DNA of 64,000 nt. Source: Arachidicoccus sp. BS20. Its GTDB lineage: Bacteria; Bacteroidota; Bacteroidia; Chitinophagales; Chitinophagaceae. The notes under the pieces were generated by a model. The model ran no database searches and had not been told where the DNA came from. It saw only the letters and a list, made by a program, of their open reading frames with translations. The position numbers and the translations under genes were made by a program. The stretch spans positions 3,289,029 through 3,353,028 of the forward strand of contig NZ_CP015971.1 in NCBI RefSeq assembly GCF_001659705.1, in the 5' to 3' direction. Of the stretch, positions 39,077 to 49,701 are shown in pieces. The stretch's first letter is position 1. Every line of letters begins with the position of its first letter.

Positions 39077-42000
39077 ATGCACAAAGGACTTCTGCTTGTT
39101 ATTTCTTTGATTCTTTTTAGCGGTTATACTAAAGCACAGCAGGGTTTATTAACGCTTTCAAATATTGATGTAACCAAAGGTTTATCTAATAATTCTGTAA
39201 CCTGTCTCTTGCGGGATAAATACGGCTTTATGTGGATGGGAACTTACGATGGCTTGAACAGATATGACGGCTATGAATTTAAAATATTCCGCAGCAAATG
39301 GCAAGACTCAACATCGCTTATTAATAACCATGTTGTTGTTCTGAAAGAAAATAATGAGCATTCCATTTGGGTTGGTACGCTTAAAGGATTATGCGTATTT
39401 GATTACAGAAGTTTTAAATTTCATAATATTTATTATTCCCCGAACGGGCAGCATTCTCCGCATGAAATGGACGCCCGTATTAAAGAAATAGAAACCGATA
39501 AAAATGGTAACACATTTGTTGCTACTGAAGATGACGGTTTATTTGTATTACAAAAGGATAGAAATATTTTTAAGCAAATACCATTTGAAAATTCGGTTAA
39601 GTACAATGCTTCAGCGATTACTCTATATAAAAACAACGAGCTTTTATTGTTTATAATGGGAAAAGGATTATACACATTTAATCCTGTTGATAATACAATT
39701 ATTTTGCTTACAGATAAAATTACCGATGCATCTAAACTGCTTTATCTGCCTGAACAAAATAATATTTTAATAGGAACGGAAAACGGTCTTTTTAAATACG
39801 ATATATCCTCAGGCGAAATATCGCTCCCCTATCTTCAATTTGCACATAGTAACGTTACTAATCTGTATAAAGATAAAGAAAACAATCTTTGGGTTTCTAC
39901 CGACGGCGACGGACTGGGCGAAATCCATCCCGATAACAGCGTTGATTTTCTTAAACAAAGTGATGATAACAACGGATTAAAGAGTAATGCAGTTTATGCA
40001 GTATATGAAAATAATAATGAAAAATGGATAGCAACGTTAAGAGGCGGCGTAGGTATCTTAAATACCAAGCCGAATTTGTTTAATACCATCAGGAGGAATC
40101 CCGTTTCGCATAATACACTTGCAAGTGATTTCGCGCTTTCATTCGGCGAAGATGATAAGCACAATATCTGGATTGGTACGGACGGCGGAGGCATAAGTTA
40201 TTGGAACCTTAAAACAAATACTTTTACCAATTATACGCATAACCCTGACAATCCAAATTCGCTTTTAAGCAATTATGTAACAAGTATTTTGAACGATTAT
40301 AAGAATCGTTTATGGATTGCATCTTTCAGCGGCGGTATTGACTTATTTAACAAGACTACAAACAGCTTTACACATTATCCTTGTTATAATCCCGTTACGG
40401 GAAAACAAAATATCAATTTATGGAAATTGTACCAGGATTCGCATCATCGTATTTGGGCAGGATGCACCAAAGACGATGCGCTTTTTCTTTTTAATGAAAA
40501 AGAAAACCGCTTCGAGTTGTTCGATAATTCGCTCATCAATATTCACACATTGTATGAAGATTCGCGGGGCAATCTCTGGGCAGGCAATTACAATCAGCTG
40601 ATAAAAATAGATACGCTACAAAAACGTCATTTATACCTCAACGTGGGTTATGCTGTACGCGCTATCATCGAAGATAAAAATCATCGTTTATGGATTGGGA
40701 CAGAAGGCGGTGGTCTAATGTTGTACAATCAGGCGAACAATACTTTTAAGCATTACACAGAAGCCGACGGATTGCCAAGCAATTCTGTTCTGAATATTTT
40801 GCAGGATGCGCAGGGCAATCTTTGGTGCAGCACGTATAATGGCTTAGCCAAATTTGATGTTGCAAAAAATACATTTGTCAATTTCAATATTAACGATGGA
40901 TTGCAAAGTAATCAGTTCAACTACAATGCGGCGTTTAAACTGAGTAACGGCGAGTTTTTATTCGGTGGCGTAGGAGGGTTTAATAAATTTAATCCGGATG
41001 AAATCAGGAAAGATATTATTCATCCGCCATTGTTGGTAACTGATTTTAAAATCAATGATGTACCGCTTGAGGATACCAGGTATTTGCCGCAAGGCTCAAC
41101 ACCTGTAGATGTGGAAAATATAAGCATTCCGTTTAATCAGGCTACGCTTTCTGTACGATTTGCAGGTTTGGATTATACAGCGCCGGGCAGTATTGTATAT
41201 GCTTATTATTTGGAAGGTTGGGATAAAGGTTGGAATGATGCCGGTAAAGCACGTGTTGCAAATTATTCCCGTTTGTATGAAGGAAATTACAAGCTGCATA
41301 TAAGAGCCACCAATACAGATGGGAGCTGGAGTGCCGATGAGAGAGTTATCAATATTAAAGTTCTTCCGCCGTGGTACAGAACGTGGTGGGCGTATTTGCT
41401 GTATGCGGCAGCATTTGCATCGGCTGTTTATTTTTATTTGAAATACAAACAAAGGCAAACAGCGCTGGAATATGAAATGAAGCTCACGCGCCTGAATGCC
41501 GAGACAGAAAAAGAACTGACCGAAAGAAAGATTTCTTTTTTTACCAATATTTCTCACGAGTTCCGAACTATGCTTACGCTTATCATTAATCCGATTAAGG
41601 AACTGATGAAAAATGTAGATGAAAATGAACATCCCGAAGAAATAAAAACTGTTTATAAGAATTCCAAACGAATGCTTTCTTTGGTAAGTCAATTACTGTT
41701 GTTCAGAAAAACCGATGCGGAAGATGCGGAAATGCAAGTAAGCAAACTAAATTTTTCGGCGCTTGCAAGAGAAGTGTTTGACAGCTTTGCCTATCAGGCA
41801 AAAACAAAAACCGTTCATTATACTTTTGTATGCGACAATGAAAATGTAGAAATATACGGCGATTATGAAAAGCTCGGAATCGTGCTGTTCAATCTATTGT
41901 CCAACGCAATAAAATACGTGCCTGAAAAAGGAAAAGTCGAATTGACCGTAAAAGAAGATGAAAACAAAGTGCATATATCTGTTACCGATAATGGTTTGGG

Positions 42001-43138
42001 AATAACAGAAGAAAACAAGGAAAAAATATTTTTAAAATATTACCAGATTCATTCGCTGGAAAATACGGGAAGAACGGGTTTCGGCATCGGCTTGTTTTTA
42101 GTCAAAAATTTCATTGACAAGCATTACGGATATGTCGGTTTTTGCAGCGAACAAAACAAAGGCACAACTTTTAATATAGAACTCTTAAAAGGTAAAAAGC
42201 ACTTTGCAGGCATTCCTATTCGGGAAAGTAAAAATAGTGACCAAACTTTGCTGGAAGAAATTATGCCGGAAGAAATTGTGCAAAACAATGAACAGGTTTT
42301 GAATGATGATATTTTGCAAGCAGAATTAATTTCTACCAATAAAACCATTCTTTTAGCGGATGATGATGTTGATATCCGCAGTTACGTACGCAAATTATTT
42401 GCAAACGGTTATAAAATAATCGAAGTAAGCAACGGGCTTGCGGCATTGGAACAGGTAAGAAAATGTATGCCCGATTTGGTTATTCTTGATCTGGTAATGC
42501 CCGGAATGTATGGCGATGAAATTTGCCAATCCATAAAGAGTGATGAAAGGCTAAGTCATATTCCCGTCATTATGCTCACGGCGGAAATTTCGTCGGAAGT
42601 AAAGTTGCGTTGTGTAGAATCCGGCGCGGACGATTATATCACAAAGCCGTTTGATAAAGAACTGTTATCGGCGCGGGTTAATAATTTATTGAAAACGAAA
42701 AGTAACCTTCAGCGTTATTTTTATAACGAGATTACGTTACAGGAAAATTTTCAGAAAATATCTGCCGAGGATAAAGCTTTTATGGAAAAATGTATTGCTG
42801 TTGTGGAAGAACATTTGGATGATGACCAGTTTGAAATTAAAAAACTGGCTGATAAACTCTGTATGAGCCATTCCAATTTATACAAAAAGATACACCATAT
42901 TTCCGGCTACTCGGCAAGCGGTTTTGTGCGGTTTGTCCGTTTACGGAAAGCCGCCGAACTATTTATCAATGCCGATCATAATGTGAATGAAACGGCTTTT
43001 ATGGTCGGATTTAATGATGTTAAATATTTTCGTACACAGTTTCAAAAAGTCTTCGGAATGACGCCTTCGGCATATATTAAAAAATATCGGAAGTCTTTAG
43101 GTGCATCTTATTCCTCCATGAATTTTAATGCTTCCTGA
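39077..43138 (+). CDS. Hybrid two-component regulator (HTCS) of the PUL
   Basis: This 1353-residue protein joins all parts of a two-component system: a signal peptide (residues 1-20), a 14-blade-type periplasmic propeller region (about 25-690, many LWxGT blades), a Y_Y_Y domain (about 720-785), one membrane span (about 797-815), a histidine kinase (H827 in SHEFRT, HATPase with DNGLGI and TGRTGFGIGL), a receiver domain (D1138 in ILDLVMPG) and a C-terminal AraC-type DNA-binding domain. Such proteins sense an oligosaccharide in the periplasm and switch on the adjacent PUL. The usual proline after HEFRT is methionine (M832), which is unusual. Confidence 0.95.
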   Translation: MHKGLLLVISLILFSGYTKAQQGLLTLSNIDVTKGLSNNSVTCLLRDKYGFMWMGTYDGLNRYDGYEFKIFRSKWQDSTSLINNHVVVLKENNEHSIWVGTLKGLCVFDYRSFKFHNIYYSPNGQHSPHEMDARIKEIETDKNGNTFVATEDDGLFVLQKDRNIFKQIPFENSVKYNASAITLYKNNELLLFIMGKGLYTFNPVDNTIILLTDKITDASKLLYLPEQNNILIGTENGLFKYDISSGEISLPYLQFAHSNVTNLYKDKENNLWVSTDGDGLGEIHPDNSVDFLKQSDDNNGLKSNAVYAVYENNNEKWIATLRGGVGILNTKPNLFNTIRRNPVSHNTLASDFALSFGEDDKHNIWIGTDGGGISYWNLKTNTFTNYTHNPDNPNSLLSNYVTSILNDYKNRLWIASFSGGIDLFNKTTNSFTHYPCYNPVTGKQNINLWKLYQDSHHRIWAGCTKDDALFLFNEKENRFELFDNSLINIHTLYEDSRGNLWAGNYNQLIKIDTLQKRHLYLNVGYAVRAIIEDKNHRLWIGTEGGGLMLYNQANNTFKHYTEADGLPSNSVLNILQDAQGNLWCSTYNGLAKFDVAKNTFVNFNINDGLQSNQFNYNAAFKLSNGEFLFGGVGGFNKFNPDEIRKDIIHPPLLVTDFKINDVPLEDTRYLPQGSTPVDVENISIPFNQATLSVRFAGLDYTAPGSIVYAYYLEGWDKGWNDAGKARVANYSRLYEGNYKLHIRATNTDGSWSADERVINIKVLPPWYRTWWAYLLYAAAFASAVYFYLKYKQRQTALEYEMKLTRLNAETEKELTERKISFFTNISHEFRTMLTLIINPIKELMKNVDENEHPEEIKTVYKNSKRMLSLVSQLLLFRKTDAEDAEMQVSKLNFSALAREVFDSFAYQAKTKTVHYTFVCDNENVEIYGDYEKLGIVLFNLLSNAIKYVPEKGKVELTVKEDENKVHISVTDNGLGITEENKEKIFLKYYQIHSLENTGRTGFGIGLFLVKNFIDKHYGYVGFCSEQNKGTTFNIELLKGKKHFAGIPIRESKNSDQTLLEEIMPEEIVQNNEQVLNDDILQAELISTNKTILLADDDVDIRSYVRKLFANGYKIIEVSNGLAALEQVRKCMPDLVILDLVMPGMYGDEICQSIKSDERLSHIPVIMLTAEISSEVKLRCVESGADDYITKPFDKELLSARVNNLLKTKSNLQRYFYNEITLQENFQKISAEDKAFMEKCIAVVEEHLDDDQFEIKKLADKLCMSHSNLYKKIHHISGYSASGFVRFVRLRKAAELFINADHNVNETAFMVGFNDVKYFRTQFQKVFGMTPSAYIKKYRKSLGASYSSMNFNAS

Positions 43139-43155
43139 TATTTACAAATAGTTAA

Positions 43156-43215
43156 AATATCCCCCTTTTTTACCAATTTCTCCCCTTTTTCTAAGTGCTA
43201 ATGAGTGTTATTTTG
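43156..43215 (+). promoter_or_regulatory. PUL promoter A: two-box operator plus GTGTTATTTTG
   Basis: Upstream of the GH43-like gene: CCCTTTTTT, then ATTTCTCCCC, then 17 nt, then GAGTGTTATTTTG, which resembles a -7 element. The same pieces with the same 17-nt distance recur before susC (44315-44377). It is a likely HTCS-controlled promoter. Confidence 0.65.
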
Positions 43216-43278
43216 TGCATTGTCTCGGATGATGTTATGAATGCTGCGTTGTCAGTAAACCATTAAATTATTTGTTAG

Positions 43279-44277
43279 GTGGAAGCAAAATCAGCGATAT
43301 TGACATTTTTATTTGGAGCGAGTTTTATGTTTGTTTTGGCGCAGCAAACAAAAGTTCCTTTTCATACAAATGTACCGTTAGATTCCATTCGCTTAAGCGA
43401 TCCGTTTATTTTAGCAGATAAGCCGACACATAGTTATTATATGACCGGTACGGGCGGGTTAATATGGAAAAGCCGTGATTTGAAATTTTGGACAGGACCT
43501 TTCCGCGTCGTTCAGATTAATCCGCATTCTTGGATGGGCAGTAATCCTCAAATTTGGGCTGCCGAGCTACATTATTATCATGGCAAGTATTATTATTTTG
43601 CCACATTTACAAACAGCAATATTAAGATTGATACTTTCAGAGGAAATGTGATTGAACGCCGAGCTTGCCACATTTTAGTGAGTGACCACCCTGATGGACC
43701 TTATGTTCCTATGGCAGATTCAATATACCTGCCTGCCAATAAATCTACTTTGGATGCCACATTTTGGGTCGAAAATAATACGCCTTATATGATTTACTGC
43801 CATGAATGGTTGCAAAACTGGAACGGCACAGTCGAGAAAATACAACTCAAACCTGATTTAAGCGGCACCATAGGTAAAGGAAAAATATTGTTTCGGGCGA
43901 GCAGTTCTCCTTGGAGCCGGGAAAAATTAAATGGCAAAATTGTTCCAAACAGAGTAACGGACGGACCGTATGTTTTTCGTACCCAGACCGGAAAGTTGGG
44001 AATGCTATGGACAAGCTGGGTATATAATAATTATACCCAAGGCGTAGCATATTCAGTAAGCGGTACACTGGATGGTCCATGGTTACAAGAGAAAGAACCG
44101 ATTACGCCACCGAATTTCGGTCATGGTATGTTATTCCGAACATTCGATGGAAAGTTATTAATGGTAATACATAGTCATAGCGTAAATGAAAGAGGGACAT
44201 ATATCCGTATTCCTTGTTTATTTGAAATGGATGATTCAGGAGATAAATTGGTTGTAAAGAGACGTTATTTTCCGTGA
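43279..44277 (+). CDS. GH43-like secreted glycosidase
   Basis: The protein (332 residues, GTG start) has a signal peptide ending LAQQ and the five-bladed fold features of GH43-type enzymes: LSDPFIL with D41, STLDATFW with D159, and VTDGPYVF near 226-233. The third site normally holds the catalytic acid glutamate, but here it is aspartate (D228) unless another residue serves. It probably acts on arabinose- or galactose-containing side chains, or binds them. It is the first gene of the PUL and has its own regulated promoter. Confidence 0.75.
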   Translation: MEAKSAILTFLFGASFMFVLAQQTKVPFHTNVPLDSIRLSDPFILADKPTHSYYMTGTGGLIWKSRDLKFWTGPFRVVQINPHSWMGSNPQIWAAELHYYHGKYYYFATFTNSNIKIDTFRGNVIERRACHILVSDHPDGPYVPMADSIYLPANKSTLDATFWVENNTPYMIYCHEWLQNWNGTVEKIQLKPDLSGTIGKGKILFRASSSPWSREKLNGKIVPNRVTDGPYVFRTQTGKLGMLWTSWVYNNYTQGVAYSVSGTLDGPWLQEKEPITPPNFGHGMLFRTFDGKLLMVIHSHSVNERGTYIRIPCLFEMDDSGDKLVVKRRYFP

Positions 44278-44314
44278 GTAGCCGTTTATAGAAAATGATA
44301 TAACCGAATATTAC

Positions 44315-44377
44315 CAAAATCTCCCTTTTTTGTACTGATTTCTACCCTAATATTTAGCGTTGCAGAGTGTTGCTTTG
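44315..44377 (+). promoter_or_regulatory. PUL promoter B upstream of susC
   Basis: TCCCTTTTTT, ATTTCTACCC, 17 nt, then GAGTGTTGCTTTG: the same boxes, same distance to the GAGTGTT/-7 block as at 43156-43215. The susC ATG follows 80 bp later, leaving a leader of about 70 nt. Confidence 0.65.
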
Positions 44378-44456
44378 TACGAACATTAGTTAAATTAAAG
44401 AAACTGAATTTTCAACTTTTTGGTTCTTATAATTTTTACGAATTAAAATTCTCTAT

Positions 44457-47400
44457 ATGAAAAAAAGAAAAACTACATTTCTTTCTTGTGCAAAACCTGG
44501 CGGTAAGCTTTTGATTGCCAGAATCTTGGTTGCATTATCAATGCTCGCTATTTTTATTGATGATGCAGCGGCTCAAACAGGAAAAACGATTCAGGGTACG
44601 GTTGTTAATGGTCGCAATGTACCGCTTCCCAATGTTTCTGTGGTTGTGCTTGCCACTAAAGCCGGAACTATTACAGATAGCAGCGGTCAATTTGACTTAC
44701 ATGCGAATTCTTCCGATAGTTTGATGTTTTCAATTATCGGCTATAAAACGCAAACTATTGCGATCAATGGACAATCGGAGATTCATGTAGTGTTGCAGGA
44801 AAATGAATCACAAACGTTAAATGACGTGGTGGTGGTTGGTTTCGGTACTCAAAAGAGGGTAGATTTAACGGGTGCCGTAAGCACAGTTAATATGAAGGAT
44901 ATTGCTAATCGACCGGTTCAGAGTTTGTCACAGGCGCTAGAAGGTACAGTTCCCGGATTGAATATTTCTCAGAATAACGGCTCTCTGGAATCTACACCAA
45001 GTATTAATATTCGTGGTACCGGAACGATTGGAACATCATCCTCCGCACCATTAGTTTTGATTGATGGTATGGAAGGCTCAATTACTGCTATAAACCCTCA
45101 GGATGTGGAAAGTATATCTGTTTTGAAAGATGCTTCAGCTTCCGCTATTTATGGCAGCCGTGCAGCTTTTGGGGTAATTTTAATTACTACCAAAAAAGGA
45201 AGTGTAGGAAAATCAAAAGTAAATTACAATAATAACTTCCGCTCTTCACGCCCTCTACTATTGCCTCAGCAGATGGACTCTTACACCTGGGCGCTCTATA
45301 TTAATGCCGCTAATGTAAATAGTGGTAGCAGCGCATTTTTTGATTCTACCCATCTTCAAAGAATCTTGGATTATCAGGCAGGGAAAATAACGGATGATAT
45401 TATCTCTGACATTAATAATCCTACTCGTTGGGCAGATGGATATGCCTATGGAAATGCTAACGTAGATTGGTATAAAGCAATGTATAGAAGCCAATCGCCA
45501 TCTCAAGAACATAATATAAGTGTAAGTGGTGGTAATCAGAACACCACATACTATGTTTCCGGAAATTACATGAGCCAAAATGGATTGATGCAATTTAATC
45601 AGGATTTTTATCGCCGTTATGGCGCTACTGCCAAAATCAATACAAAAATTAACAACTATGTATCGGCAGGGTACAGCAACAGGTATCTCCATGAAAGCTA
45701 TCAAAGACCTGCGGCTTTGACAAATGGTTTTTATCAGGATTTGGCGCGGCAAGGCTGGCCTACGTTGCCGCTCTATGACCCAAATGGTTTTTTATACAGT
45801 TCGCCTTCTCCTGCATTAGCCATGGCTGAAGGTGGGAAAGATAATACCCAAACCGATTGGGATTACCAACAATTACAAATTACAATCGAACCTTTAAAAG
45901 GATGGAAAATATATGCTATCGGAAATTATCGTTCACAAATAGTTTTTCGTCATTGGGATTCGCAGGAACTCTATAATCACGATGTAAACGGCGAACCATA
46001 CGTTTATTCAAACAGTTCCAATGTATATGAATATGGTTATAAACAGGATTATTTCAATTATAATGCTTATTCGGAATATGCCTGGAACATTAAAAATGAA
46101 CACCATTTTAAAATGATGGGGGGCTTTCAATCGGAATCTACCAAATACAGGGATGTAAGCGTTCAGCGTAACGGAATTATTGTTCCCGCAATTTCCACTA
46201 TTAATACAACCTCTGGCACCGACCCTAACGGAGTGCCTATAACACCGGCAGTGACCGGACAGTATCAGGCATGGTCAACTGCCGGTTTTTTTGGACGTCT
46301 TAATTATGATTACAAAGAAAAGTACCTATTAGAAGGTAATATTCGTGATGACGGGTCTTCCCGTTTCAGAGAAGATAATCGTTGGATATTATCGCCTTCT
46401 CTTTCTTTAGGGTGGAACGTTGCAAAAGAGGCTTTTTGGAAAGGAATTGATAATGTAATAAATACATTTAAAATCAGGGCTTCTTATGGTAAACTGGGAA
46501 ATGAAAATACCAATAACTGGTATCCTACCTATGTTACAATGCCTATCGGAACAGCCAATGGTACGTGGCTGGTTAATGGAGCAATGCCTAACACCGCAAC
46601 TGCACCCGGGCTTGTAAGTTCTACACTTACCTGGGAAAGTATCGAAAGCTATAATTTGGGGGTTGATTTGAGTATGTTCAATAACCGACTGACAGGTTCT
46701 TTTGACTGGTTTACCAGAAGAACTAAAAATATGGTAGGTCCGGCGCCTGAACTTCCTGTTATTTTAGGAACGGCTGTTCCGCAAACAAATAATACCGATT
46801 TGAAAACTTACGGTATTGAAACGGAAATTACTTGGAGCGACCATCTTAACAATGGATTGGCTTATAATTTACATTTTCAATTATCGGACGACCAGACAAT
46901 TGTTACCAAATATCCTAATCCCACAGGATTGTTAAGTACTTATGTGCAAGGTCGTAAGCTTGGGGAAATATGGGGGTATACTACCATAGGAATTGCTAAG
47001 ACCCAAGAAGAAATGGATACACATTTAGCTACGCTCGACGGTGGTCAAAGTTCTCTTGGTTCTCAGTGGAGCGCTGGAGATATTATGTATGCCGACTATA
47101 ACAAGGACGGTAAATTGAGTTCAGGAAAAGGAACTGTAAGCGATCCCGGAGATTTACACGTTATAGGTAATAATACTCCGCGCTATACATTCGGATTTAC
47201 GGCCAATGCAAGTTGGAAAGGGTTTGACGTGAATCTGTTTTTCCAAGGAGTTATGAAAAGGGAGATTTGGCAGGGAAGCCCTTTCTTCTGGGGTACAACA
47301 GGCGCCGGTCAGTGGTGGGCGGACGGATTCGTACAACACGAAAACTATTTCCGCAATGACCCGGATGACCCGCTTGGGTTGAACCTGAATTCATATTATC

Positions 47401-47684
47401 CTCGCCCTTTGTTTAGTGATAAAAATGAACAGGTACAAACACGATATTTACAAAATGCGGCTTATATACGATTGAAGAATATACAAGTCGGTTATACCTT
47501 ACCATCTTCTTTAGTAAAGAAATGGGGCATCGAAACAATTCGCTTTTATGTATCGGGAGAAAACCTGTGGACAGGAACAAAAATGGCAAAAATGTTTGAC
47601 CCTGAAACTGTGGATGGCGGCTCAGGCGGAGATGTTTATCCTTTGCAAAAAGTGTTATCTGGAGGTTTAAGTATTACATTCTAA
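44457..47684 (+). CDS. SusC/RagA-type TonB-dependent outer-membrane transporter
   Basis: This 1075-residue outer-membrane importer has a signal peptide (MLAIFIDDAAAQ region), a carboxypeptidase-D-like regulatory domain (about 45-120, IQGTVVNGRNVPLPNVSVVV), a TonB box near LNDVVVVGFGTQ, the plug domain (LIDGMEGSI, DVESISVLKDASASAIYGSR) and a 22-strand barrel. With the SusD lipoprotein encoded 19 bp downstream it imports oligosaccharides cut at the cell surface; the PUL enzymes suggest arabinogalactan fragments. Confidence 0.96.
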   Translation: MKKRKTTFLSCAKPGGKLLIARILVALSMLAIFIDDAAAQTGKTIQGTVVNGRNVPLPNVSVVVLATKAGTITDSSGQFDLHANSSDSLMFSIIGYKTQTIAINGQSEIHVVLQENESQTLNDVVVVGFGTQKRVDLTGAVSTVNMKDIANRPVQSLSQALEGTVPGLNISQNNGSLESTPSINIRGTGTIGTSSSAPLVLIDGMEGSITAINPQDVESISVLKDASASAIYGSRAAFGVILITTKKGSVGKSKVNYNNNFRSSRPLLLPQQMDSYTWALYINAANVNSGSSAFFDSTHLQRILDYQAGKITDDIISDINNPTRWADGYAYGNANVDWYKAMYRSQSPSQEHNISVSGGNQNTTYYVSGNYMSQNGLMQFNQDFYRRYGATAKINTKINNYVSAGYSNRYLHESYQRPAALTNGFYQDLARQGWPTLPLYDPNGFLYSSPSPALAMAEGGKDNTQTDWDYQQLQITIEPLKGWKIYAIGNYRSQIVFRHWDSQELYNHDVNGEPYVYSNSSNVYEYGYKQDYFNYNAYSEYAWNIKNEHHFKMMGGFQSESTKYRDVSVQRNGIIVPAISTINTTSGTDPNGVPITPAVTGQYQAWSTAGFFGRLNYDYKEKYLLEGNIRDDGSSRFREDNRWILSPSLSLGWNVAKEAFWKGIDNVINTFKIRASYGKLGNENTNNWYPTYVTMPIGTANGTWLVNGAMPNTATAPGLVSSTLTWESIESYNLGVDLSMFNNRLTGSFDWFTRRTKNMVGPAPELPVILGTAVPQTNNTDLKTYGIETEITWSDHLNNGLAYNLHFQLSDDQTIVTKYPNPTGLLSTYVQGRKLGEIWGYTTIGIAKTQEEMDTHLATLDGGQSSLGSQWSAGDIMYADYNKDGKLSSGKGTVSDPGDLHVIGNNTPRYTFGFTANASWKGFDVNLFFQGVMKREIWQGSPFFWGTTGAGQWWADGFVQHENYFRNDPDDPLGLNLNSYYPRPLFSDKNEQVQTRYLQNAAYIRLKNIQVGYTLPSSLVKKWGIETIRFYVSGENLWTGTKMAKMFDPETVDGGSGGDVYPLQKVLSGGLSITF

Positions 47685-47703
47685 CAAAATAAAAATTATA
47701 CTG

Positions 47704-49701
47704 ATGAAATATTCTAATAAAATAAACGGATGGTGGCTACCATTTTTATTAATGGCTTTTGTAATGATATCATCTTGCAAAAAATTTCTTGATAAGACAC
47801 CATTGTCAAACATTACGCCAGATGATTATCTGAATGATGAATCCCAACTATCTGCGTATGTTCTTGGGCAATATCCGTCCGTTCTTCCCGGAATTGCCAA
47901 TTATTCATTTGGTTCATTTGGCATTGATGCCAATACAGATAATATGTCGGGAATGAGTATGGATAATAAATATGCTCCGGGCTTGTGGCTGGTTGGTGCA
48001 ACCGGTGGAGATTGGGATTTTACTACTATCTATCAGTTGAATTATTTTCTTGAAACAGTATTGCCGAAATGGACAAGTGGAAAAATTACGGGAGATGCTG
48101 ACAATATTAAACATGATATTGGTGAAATATACTTTCTCAGAGCATATGTGTATTTCAATAAGTTGCAGGCGTTGGGAGACTTCCCGATATTGAGAACAAC
48201 CTTGCCCGACAACAAAGATACTTTGACAGTAGAAAGCAAAAGGCAGCCATGCTCTGAAGTAGCGCGTTTTATTCTTTCTGATTTAGACTCGGCTATTACA
48301 TTGTTGAAAGATGTTTCTCCTGACGGGAAAAAGAACAGGATTTCAAAAGCCTGTGCGGAGTTGTTTAAGTCCCGGGTGGCTTTATATGAAGGAACATGGT
48401 TGAAATACTTTAAAGGTACGGCTTTTGTGCCGAATGGTCCCAATTGGCCCGGCGCCGGTAAAGATTATAATGCAAATTACCAGTTTCAATCCGGTAGTAT
48501 TGACAATGAAATACAATATTTTCTCGGAGAAGCAATGTCGGCGGCGAAATTGGTTGCCGATGCAGTTCCTTTAGTTTCCAACACAGGTATTATACAATCG
48601 CCCAATAATGAAAATCCCTATTTCAGTATGTTTGGAGCCGTCGATATGTCAGGTTATGGCGAAGTACTACTTTGGAGACAATACAGCAAGGCGCTTGGAC
48701 TCACTCACAATGTGCAAGTGTATGAAGAGTTAGGAAATGACGGAATAGGAACTACAAGAAGTATGGTGGAAAGTTTTTTAATGTCTAACGGATTACCGAT
48801 TTATGCTGCCGGAAGCGGGTATCAGGGAGATGATTCTATTCAATCTGTAAAAATAGGCAGAGACGATAGACTGCAATTATTTTTAAAGCAACCGGGAGAT
48901 ACCAATGTTTTGCTGAATACTACAGCGGGCGACCATGCTACTGTAATTGAACCTATTCCGGAAATTTGGGTGTCAAGCGCCGAACAAAAATACACCACAG
49001 GTTATGCCATCAGGAAAGGTCTTAATTATGATGGCGCTCAGGCAGGAAACGGGCAAGGATATACAGGTTTAATTATATTTAGGGCAGTTGAAGCATACTT
49101 GAATTACATAGAAGCCTGCTACGAAAAGAACGGGTCTTTGGATGGGGATGCCAGAAATTATTGGACACAAATACGGGAAAGGGCTAAGGTAAGCACAGAC
49201 GTTGATAAAACAATTGCCGCTACGAATATGTCTGAAGAGACCGGCGACTGGGGAGCCTATTCTGCAGGGAAATTAATAGACCCTACTTTATACAATATCC
49301 GGCGAGAACGGCGTGATGAACTGATGGCTGAAGGGCTTCGTTTTATGGATTTAAAACGTTGGAGGGCATTAGACCAGTTGATTACTACGCCTGCGCATAT
49401 CGAAGGATTTAAGTTATGGGGGCCAATGAAAAATTGGTATACAAGCAGCGAACTTGTTTATGGCGCAAGTAATTCGGCGGCAGTTGTTTCCGACCCCGCG
49501 TTAAGTCCATATTTAAGGCCTTATGAAATACTTGGAAATTCAACCGGTTATAATGGTGTGAAGTGGACGATGGCGCATTACTTAAGTCCGATTGCCGCAG
49601 AACATTTTACTATAACAGCCCAGGGAGACGACCTCTCTACATCGCCCATTTATCAGAATCCGGGATGGTCAACGCAGGCTGGAACAGGAGCAACCGATTA
49701 A
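47704..49701 (+). CDS. SusD/RagB-type glycan-binding lipoprotein
   Basis: Lipobox MISSC (C25) anchors it in the outer membrane. The 665-residue body has the SusD features: N-terminal FLDKTPLSNITPDDYLND, TPR-like helices (GEIYFLRAYVYFNKLQALGDFP), and the C-terminal block RRERRDELMAEGLRFMDLKRWR. It forms the lid on the SusC channel and binds the glycan. It is the second gene of the SusC-SusD pair. Confidence 0.95.
   Translation: MKYSNKINGWWLPFLLMAFVMISSCKKFLDKTPLSNITPDDYLNDESQLSAYVLGQYPSVLPGIANYSFGSFGIDANTDNMSGMSMDNKYAPGLWLVGATGGDWDFTTIYQLNYFLETVLPKWTSGKITGDADNIKHDIGEIYFLRAYVYFNKLQALGDFPILRTTLPDNKDTLTVESKRQPCSEVARFILSDLDSAITLLKDVSPDGKKNRISKACAELFKSRVALYEGTWLKYFKGTAFVPNGPNWPGAGKDYNANYQFQSGSIDNEIQYFLGEAMSAAKLVADAVPLVSNTGIIQSPNNENPYFSMFGAVDMSGYGEVLLWRQYSKALGLTHNVQVYEELGNDGIGTTRSMVESFLMSNGLPIYAAGSGYQGDDSIQSVKIGRDDRLQLFLKQPGDTNVLLNTTAGDHATVIEPIPEIWVSSAEQKYTTGYAIRKGLNYDGAQAGNGQGYTGLIIFRAVEAYLNYIEACYEKNGSLDGDARNYWTQIRERAKVSTDVDKTIAATNMSEETGDWGAYSAGKLIDPTLYNIRRERRDELMAEGLRFMDLKRWRALDQLITTPAHIEGFKLWGPMKNWYTSSELVYGASNSAAVVSDPALSPYLRPYEILGNSTGYNGVKWTMAHYLSPIAAEHFTITAQGDDLSTSPIYQNPGWSTQAGTGATD

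Noticed and set aside
41096-41692. 198-codon open frame on the minus strand
   Set aside because: It lies opposite the Y_Y_Y and kinase part of the HTCS and is a shadow of that gene.
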